The notes below the pieces were generated by a model. That model had not been told where the DNA came from, ran no database searches, and saw only the letters and a program-made list of their open reading frames with translations. Shown in pieces: positions 57,695-64,000 of a stretch of 64,000 bases of DNA. The stretch is from Podospora bellae-mahoneyi (taxonomy: Eukaryota > Ascomycota > Sordariomycetes > Sordariales > Podosporaceae): contig NC_085885.1 in the NCBI RefSeq assembly GCF_035222275.1, positions 1,550,001-1,614,000 on the forward strand, written 5' to 3'. Positions within the stretch are counted from its first letter, which is position 1, and each line of letters starts with the position of its first letter. The position numbers were made by a program, and so were the translations under genes.

Positions 57695-58937
57695 TCCCAT
57701 TCGTTCGGCATCATGCAAGTTTCCCGGGACTTCAAAATCGTCTATATGCCGTTGTGTTATATTCTTCTAGAATCATCACTATGATTGAAGATGTTGGTAT
57801 TCGGCAGGGTCGTGGATGCCATCGGTGCAGATCTCATTTTTGCTTCACGTCGATCTCGGTACCGGGGATCACCATTATGTAGAGAGCTGTTGGTTTCGAG
57901 GGCTGTTGGATTCAGAAATCATTCCCTTTCTTCGACATATCTTCGTTTTCTTTCCCGACGTTAGCTGGAGGAATACACAACGCAAGATAGGCGGCATCAA
58001 CATACCCGGAAGGTTGGACCCTTTTTTGGGATACACATGGGAATGTATTGATGGCCAATGTGGAGAGAATAGGGGGTAGCTCGTCTGTATATAATGGCCA
58101 AAGATGTTGGAGGCAGGGCCATCGGATGGTTGCTAGACAGGGCGCATCTCTGTAGATAAAGAAGAGAAGAAGCACATCCACATTATGCCGGTTGATCACT
58201 AAGCCACCTATATCCTGCATATTATACCCACCATTACCCAAAGCCTTGCTGCAAGTTCAAAATAGTTCGAGCATGGTGTGTGATTGATATCCACAAATGA
58301 GAAGATGCCGTCCCGCCCGGAGGCTGCAACCACCACCATGTGCCATTTTTTTGGTTGTTTCCGCAGCCTTGTGGGATCAAACACTCATTCTTCCCAATGA
58401 CATCATCGCAACTACCACCAACTAGATCTCCGAGAGTCAAATTGGATGCGCACACTTGAGTAAGTCTGTATCATATCTCTTCTTGGCCATTGGTGACACA
58501 TTGAAGCATGAGCGCTAACGCACGTTCCAGGTTATTGTACTCATTAGGAGGAATTGCTTTCTCTCATCCAGGCTTCATTCCGCTCTCTCTGCGTTGTCTT
58601 GGTTGAGGAATCTCACCCTCCCAAGGTCGGATCAGTCAACATGCATCACGGCTTGCATGCCTTCAGCGCCCATCATAGGCGGTCGATTGAGAAGCATCTG
58701 CTGGAGTAGCCTGCTGGGCATACGCTCACCACCTGGAGATGGAGCGCCTTGGTGCTTGAGAGTATATTGGCAAGCACAAGGCTCTGGATAACCGATGATG
58801 GGTGTGTGAGATAACAGCCGTGGCAGTTTCTCTGGAAGTCATGAGGTTTGGCTGCCATTGAGCTACCTCCCGCGGGGACCGCGTAGTTCTCTCCTTCACG
58901 GCTTCTCTCTTTCACCACATCATCGTAAAGGAGACAG
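57695..58937. other. intergenic region / possible 5' part of the next gene
   Basis: No supported gene is complete here. Upstream exons of the DUF6594-like gene could lie between about 58590 and 58937, but I could not identify a start exon with an open frame. Confidence 0.4.
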
Positions 58938-60258
58938 AAAGATATACTGGCGATCAGGGAGTTGGACAAGCTTGATCTGGAGAAAGGGTTGTTCATCCAG
59001 GAAGTCACGAGTAAGTATCAACAACTCTTTATCGGCCTGCATTCTTTACCAGACCGTAAGGCTCTGAGGGCTGCCGTCTTTCCCCACGAAGTCTGGAAGA
59101 GTCCGCCATTCTAAGAGAATTCTTCCATATACTAACTCCTTAATCACTAGGCAGTGATGGTAGCCCCACCAGCAACACGGAAACCCTGAATAGCTCAGAT
59201 TTTCCCTTCCGAGAGGCTGGAGGAGACGACAGCGGCGGTAAGTATACTCCCTGGTCTACCTTGCGCACCCACCTGCCTGGTTGCAGGCTGACTCAACCCA
59301 GAACAACCGTTCGTACGCACTCAGATTGCAGAAGAGAGACAAGGATGCCGAGAGTGGCTCTTTTTCCCTGCCTGCAAAGCACAGTTCTCCTTCATTTTGG
59401 ACCACTGGGCTGCCAAGTCCAAAGAGACCTTCCAAGAGGTGAAGGAGTTGGAGCAGGAGAACCGAGCACAGGGGCAGGATGGCTATAAGAAGTGTCTGAT
59501 GAAAAATGCTTTTGGTCGGAAGAAGCAGGAGCTTGTCGACAGGCTTACGATGGAGTGTAAGGAACTCGGTATGTCTTTTTATTTTGTAGTCTGGAGCAAA
59601 CTATCAGAAGAGACAGAGCTAACCCACGATGGTCTGTATAAAAGGACGGTTTTCACACTCGCCAACACCATCATGCATCAGCATTCGCCCAACCAGACCA
59701 TGACAGAGGATTGGACCCTGAAAACTCGGGCTTTGGGTTGCTTCCTAAAGGCTACCGGTCTCTGGGCCCACGGCCCAGCGCCATCGACAACTTTGTGGTT
59801 TCCACCGCGGAGATAATGAGCAAAGCAGGTTGTAGCGTCAAGGTAATTCTGTTCTAATTGACAAGTCTGGTCCCACAGATCTTGAGATGCTAAGACTGTA
59901 TGTTCTACCAACTCTTTTCTCCTCCGCCAACCAGAGCCAGAGACCCGAAAGTCGTTTACAATGAGCTATCACCCTCCGCATCCTATCACATCTCTTTATC
60001 ATCCTCATGGCAGCGATCTTCTTCGTTCTTCCTGTTATGATAATGTACCTAGTGCCCACGAAGAAAATTGGCAGTGTGATGGTTATCATAGCCTTCAGTC
60101 TCTTATTCTGCGTTGGGTCATTCTACTTTGGAGGTGGAAGCGGCGGGCTGCAGTCAGACCACAAGTTCCTGCTTCTCTTTGCGTATACCAGTGTGGTGGC
60201 TACTCTGCTTTCCAACTTGGCACAGAATCAAGATGTTGGGGTACCTGTTGCGGACTGA
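58938..60258 (+). CDS. DUF6594-like fungal membrane protein gene, incomplete and possibly frameshifted
   Basis: A chain of exons can be followed: 58938-59010 (ILAIRELDKLDLEKGLFIQ), 59151-59237, 59302-59568 (WLFFPACKAQFSFILDHWAA) and 59682 to about 59842 (GFGLLPKGYRSLGPRPSAID). They are joined by introns with good signals, including CTAAC branch sites at 59132 and 59620. A last segment to 60258 encodes hydrophobic helices (ILMAAIFFVLPVMIMYLVP, VMVIIAFSLLFCVGSFYF and a third near FLLLFAYTSVVATLL), matching the three-helix C-terminus of fungal DUF6594 proteins. The join from the middle to the membrane part fails in every phase I tried: DPKVVYNELSPSA is in one frame and LRILSHLFIILMAA in another around 59965-60000. 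The gene is therefore broken, or has an unrecognised intron or assembly indel. The 5' end is not found. Confidence 0.42.
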
Positions 60259-61342
60259 TTGATCTCTTTGTGCATGTGCATATGGTGCTGCTGCCTAGCG
60301 GAGGCTTTGCAATACCATTTACTTCTCTCTTTGTCATAACGAGTTTAATGAGCTGTTAAAGTAATACATAGTGGATGGAAAGCAGTTACCAACCACCTAC
60401 TCAGGGGCTGCAGATACTTGGTGGCTTTCTTGAGTCTATCTTCAAAGACTTGCCAGATAGATTAGTACTAGGTGAAGGAATGATATTGTCTTCATATTTC
60501 AGCTAGGTAAACAATAGATCCTGTGAGTACCTACTTAGAAAGCTTGGATATAAGACTAAGAGTTGCGATAAAAGTACGGGGGAGTTAGGATCCTTGGTAG
60601 ATAAGAAAGCGGTTGAAATTCCCCCCTCATACTCGAGTTATTACACCATTTAAAATCCTATCCCATCTCTAGATAAAACAATCCAAGCCTTCACCACCTT
60701 AATTAGACCTAAGCCTTAATAACCTTCCATCTAAGCAATAGTTAGCCTTTATCTAGATACTTACCATATTTAATCCTAATACTTACTCTCCTCAATCTAA
60801 GCATCTGCTATATTTAATCCAAGCATTAAGGGTGCTCAATCTAAACATTAACGGTCCTCAACCCAAGCATTGACGGTCCTCAATCCGACCTTCATAGACT
60901 AGTATTCCATGAACAAAAGTGGTATTAAAACTCGACTAACCGTTCCCAACAAACTCGTGTACCACAACACAAAGTTATAGAAGTGAGAGGTGCAACAACA
61001 AAACCCAGAGAAAAACGCCCAGAAGTGGAAGAAACAAAAAAGAAGAGAAAGATATCGAAACTACAAAAGCATACTCAACAAAGAGGCTATATCAGCACGT
61101 GTAATCCTGTACACCCAGCCCCAACCCCAAGCCAGCCAACGAACCAATCCCTCCCTAGAGATATACCCCTATCCCATGTCATTATTTCCCATTTTCTGCT
61201 CTTCGTTTCCCTGTTTACAATCCCAAGCAGAACAACACTTGAATAGATCCCCTCCGTTTCCCTCAACACACACACACTCACACACACAAGAACTCCAACA
61301 CCCCCCAGCGAAAAGAAAAAAAACCCTCGCTTATGTCCCCCC
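60259..61342. other. intergenic region upstream of the stu1 3' end
   Basis: No supported gene. A degenerate tandem repeat occupies 60791-60890. The A-rich, C-rich sequence near 61240-61330 should include the stu1 3' UTR. Confidence 0.5.
60791..60890. repeat. degenerate 22-bp tandem repeat
   Basis: Units resembling CTCAATCTAAACATTAACGG occur head to tail at 60835-60856 and 60857-60878, with a partial copy at 60879-60890 and more diverged copies at 60791-60834. The unit has no obvious function. Confidence 0.7.
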
Positions 61343-64000
61343 CTAAGCAGCACTAGCACTCACACTCCCCTCCCTCTGCCTCCTAACAATATAATAGGTA
61401 ATCAAACTCTTCGGATCCTCCCTTACCCCCTTAACCGCCTCCCAAAACCTCCCCTCCCCAACCCTCGCATGCATCACCACACAAAGCAACACCGCATCCA
61501 TCCTCACCGCGCTCTCCACACTCTCCAGACACTTCGCCGCCAGCCCCGCCAGCGCCTCCAGCTCCCCCTCACTAGGCACATACCCCTCCCCCTTCTGCTC
61601 CATCATCTCCTTCAGCACATGCAAGCCCATGCTCACAACCCTACTATCCCTCTCCGCGTCATCCACATTCAACCCCTGCATCATCCTCGCCAACACCATC
61701 ACAATCTCCCCCGCATCCCCCAACATGACCAGCTCACCGGCCAGCAACTCCAACCCACTAACCATGTGCGTCCTCCCGTCGTAACACGACCTCGCCCTGA
61801 GCAAACTCTCCAATCCCCGTGAGACGTGAGGCTGAAACCTCGCTCTCATCTTCTTGAGCATAACCTTGATCGTGGCCAGCACTTGAGCCTTGACATCCTG
61901 CACCTTTTCCGGTGCAAGGTTCGGCAGAGGGGACTCGAGGTACTCAAACAGCCCAATCAGCAGGGCATCAAACTTCTCATCGGTGATCAAGTCCTTGTGG
62001 TTGTTGCTGTCCCTGATGATGGATTGCAACTTGCGGAACCCGTGCACGTCCAGAGCCTTGGCCTTGACCTTAGTAATTCCGCTCTCCAGCAACCGTGAGT
62101 TTTGCTTGAGTTTCTCGGGGGACATGACACTGCCCTTACTGATGTCGCCATTCTCGCCGGTGCTGACAATGACCGGGGCTGGGCGGAGCAGTGTAGCCGC
62201 GTCTTCATTGACCGGCTTGTCCTCCAACACGGGTACCTCAAAGGTGGGTTTTGGCGGAGATTGTTCTGCCGTGAAAGGGTCCTCATACACCTTTAGGGTA
62301 GTCGGGGTCGTGGTGGTGGAAACTGGCTCCACGATCTGAGGGGCGGGGCTAGGTGGTTTTGATGTGGGAACAGGGAGCTCAATCTCTTCGTGATCATCGA
62401 CAGACGGGACTGCAAACTCCTCTCTTGTCCGAGAGGGTGTATCCGACAAACTGGGAAGGGTTTCCACAGACTCTAGGGGGCTTGGCTCATAATGTCTATC
62501 ATGGGGTGGTGTGTGTTTGGCCACGGATATCGTAGGTACACTCAAGTCCACTGTACTTGCTCTCGGGCTACTGAATAGGGGTTGACCAATCCTGGAAGGC
62601 GTATTGCGCAGCGATGCAAATTTGGGAGTTCCTGCTCTGGCGGGTGTTGGAAGATTCGACTCGGGCTGATTCGGACGGGTCGGCTTAGGGAGTGTCCGTT
62701 TCGGAGAGGATGATATGGATTTTGGGGTAATTACTGACTTTGGCCTTCGGGAATCCGGCGGGCTGGTTTGCTCACTGGAGGCTTGCTCGTGACTTCGTAC
62801 CGAGTAGGGTCCTGCAGTTGCTGGCCTAGGAGCAACCTCGGGTCTCTTACGCCCGGGTCTCATGGGTGCACCAGAAAGTCCACCAGTGGTTGACTCGGGT
62901 CGCGTGCGGATAGCCATTGGCTTGGGTGCTGTTGCTGCGGGAGCTTCAGAGGATCCTGTGGCCGTTCTGACCGGTGAGAAATGTGCCATGGCCGAACCAG
63001 GCCGTGTGGGGGGGTTCTTGGTGGAAGTCCCCGCCATAGCCTTCTTTTTGGCCATGATCGCGTCGCGAATGCTCGGTTTTGGTGCCTCCATTGTACTCTT
63101 AGACAAACCGAGTCCTGGTCGAGCTCCGCCTGCGACTGGCTGTCGCTTGACAGGGTTGGGATTGTTGGCGTCGTTTCTCAAGAGCTTTTGCGCTGTTGCG
63201 TCGAGCCCATCCATGATAACCTCTGCCTTCACAGGCCAGATGGCATTGAACTTCCAGAACGTCGCGCGAGCCTTCTCTCTTACTCCTGGGTTAGCATCCC
63301 CGAGACCCTTCTTGATGCACTTCTCAATGACCTCCAGGCCTCCCGTATGTTCCACATGATGCTTATGATGTGCTTCCTTGACCAAGATGGTCTGAAGCCA
63401 CCCGCAAGCGTAGAGTCTTGGCTGGACGTTCTTGTCCTGAGTCGCAAACCAGATATGTTGCATTATTCTTGGTGTCGTTGTAACATTGGAGATAATGGCA
63501 TCGACCGTCATGTTTGCTTGCTGACTGGCCAGTTTCTTGGTCGAGGCGGCAAGCTTGATGAACGTTTGCATGAGTATCTCCACCATAGGATCGATTCCTG
63601 GGCCAAACGCCCTCGCCAAATCCTGAATAAGGTTGCATCCATGGGTGCACAGGCTCGTTCTTAGCGAGGTAACGGCCTTGATCATCCCGTCCAAGAGTGC
63701 CCGAAGCCCATCAAGGAATCGTTCAGTGAAGTCTTGCGGAGCATTGCCAGCGACAAGTTTGCGAAGCTTAATCACGTTCTTTTCTCGCTCCATCCAATTC
63801 TGCTCTGTCTCTCTGCCCTCGAAATGGGCGTGCATGTCTCGTAGTATCTCGTCCAGCTCGCTCTTCGTGTTGACGTATGACGGCTCCACCGGGTCCGAGG
63901 TCTTGGAGCTATCGGGAGCTGGAGTAATCGGGCGGTCGATGGCATGGGAGGATGCGCTGGCTGAGAGGGCTGCACGAGAGGCTGGGCGAGAAGCAGGACG
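61343..64000 (-). CDS. stu1: Stu1 / CLASP microtubule-stabilising protein (5' part beyond the window)
   Basis: An open frame of 885 codons runs from the window edge at 64000 to the stop at 61343, so the N-terminus is missing. A TOG-type HEAT domain, probably the second one (CLASP_N), lies near the edge: WMEREKNVIKLRKLV, LDGMIKAVTSLRTSL, ACGWLQTILVKEAHH and VREKARATFWKFNAIWPV. A long Ser/Pro/Arg-rich linker follows (APKPSIRDAIMAKKKAM, SPKRTLPKPTRPNQPE), typical of the microtubule-binding region. A helical C-terminal domain starts around KLQSIIRDSNNHKDLITDEK and continues with HEAT-like repeats to the end (SVSASAA). CLASP/Stu1 binds tubulin and microtubules, promotes rescue, and is required for spindle integrity and kinetochore function. 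I see no SxIP EB1-binding motif in the linker; the closest is SRIG. No intron is apparent in the visible part. Confidence 0.92.
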   Translation of the reverse strand, partial: RPASRPASRAALSASASSHAIDRPITPAPDSSKTSDPVEPSYVNTKSELDEILRDMHAHFEGRETEQNWMEREKNVIKLRKLVAGNAPQDFTERFLDGLRALLDGMIKAVTSLRTSLCTHGCNLIQDLARAFGPGIDPMVEILMQTFIKLAASTKKLASQQANMTVDAIISNVTTTPRIMQHIWFATQDKNVQPRLYACGWLQTILVKEAHHKHHVEHTGGLEVIEKCIKKGLGDANPGVREKARATFWKFNAIWPVKAEVIMDGLDATAQKLLRNDANNPNPVKRQPVAGGARPGLGLSKSTMEAPKPSIRDAIMAKKKAMAGTSTKNPPTRPGSAMAHFSPVRTATGSSEAPAATAPKPMAIRTRPESTTGGLSGAPMRPGRKRPEVAPRPATAGPYSVRSHEQASSEQTSPPDSRRPKSVITPKSISSSPKRTLPKPTRPNQPESNLPTPARAGTPKFASLRNTPSRIGQPLFSSPRASTVDLSVPTISVAKHTPPHDRHYEPSPLESVETLPSLSDTPSRTREEFAVPSVDDHEEIELPVPTSKPPSPAPQIVEPVSTTTTPTTLKVYEDPFTAEQSPPKPTFEVPVLEDKPVNEDAATLLRPAPVIVSTGENGDISKGSVMSPEKLKQNSRLLESGITKVKAKALDVHGFRKLQSIIRDSNNHKDLITDEKFDALLIGLFEYLESPLPNLAPEKVQDVKAQVLATIKVMLKKMRARFQPHVSRGLESLLRARSCYDGRTHMVSGLELLAGELVMLGDAGEIVMVLARMMQGLNVDDAERDSRVVSMGLHVLKEMMEQKGEGYVPSEGELEALAGLAAKCLESVESAVRMDAVLLCVVMHARVGEGRFWEAVKGVREDPKSLITYYIVRRQREGSVSASAA

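Overview
The window is filamentous-fungal nuclear DNA, most likely a Sordariomycete and probably in or near Sordariales. The protein-coding genes carry short introns of about 50-70 bp with GTAAGT/GTATGT donors. Several encoded families are characteristically fungal: a Zn2Cys6 regulator, a XanA-type xanthine dioxygenase and a long fungal Lst4/FNIP. One AT-rich block shows the signature of repeat-induced point mutation (RIP). The genus is not determined.

Layout. A XanA-like dioxygenase (9-1282, +) converges on a 1177-residue RBR-type E3 ubiquitin ligase (5619-2022, -). After a long gene-poor stretch comes a 718-residue Zn2Cys6 transcription factor (14396-12108, -). A second long gap precedes a secreted, probably GPI-anchored lactonase-fold protein (22527-20918, -), and a third gap precedes the Lst4/FNIP homologue (31614-27895, -). 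A CDF zinc transporter (37871-36232, -) and Iml1 (39269-45080, +) are transcribed divergently. From 46.06 to 49.59 kb lies a transposon graveyard: the tail of a RIP-damaged element ORF, AT-rich DNA, two inverted solo LTRs of one group with 5-bp target duplications, and an LTR of a second family inserted into an inverted copy of itself. Beyond it are a VCX1-type Ca2+/H+ exchanger (52237-54259, +), a small orphan gene (57299-57694, +), a damaged or mis-modelled DUF6594-like membrane-protein gene (about 58938-60258, +), and the C-terminal part of the CLASP protein Stu1 (61343 to beyond 64000, -).

How the genes relate. Four neighbours (27.9-54.3 kb) encode proteins whose homologues act at the vacuolar membrane. 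Lst4 and Iml1 are components of two opposing Rag-GTPase regulators upstream of TORC1. The zinc transporter and the Ca2+/H+ exchanger would move metals into the vacuole. The other genes (purine catabolism, ubiquitin ligation, transcription, microtubule stability) look like ordinary housekeeping or regulatory loci with no evident common pathway. The most distinctive structure in the window is the layered transposon block. I did not find a convincing new multi-gene system.
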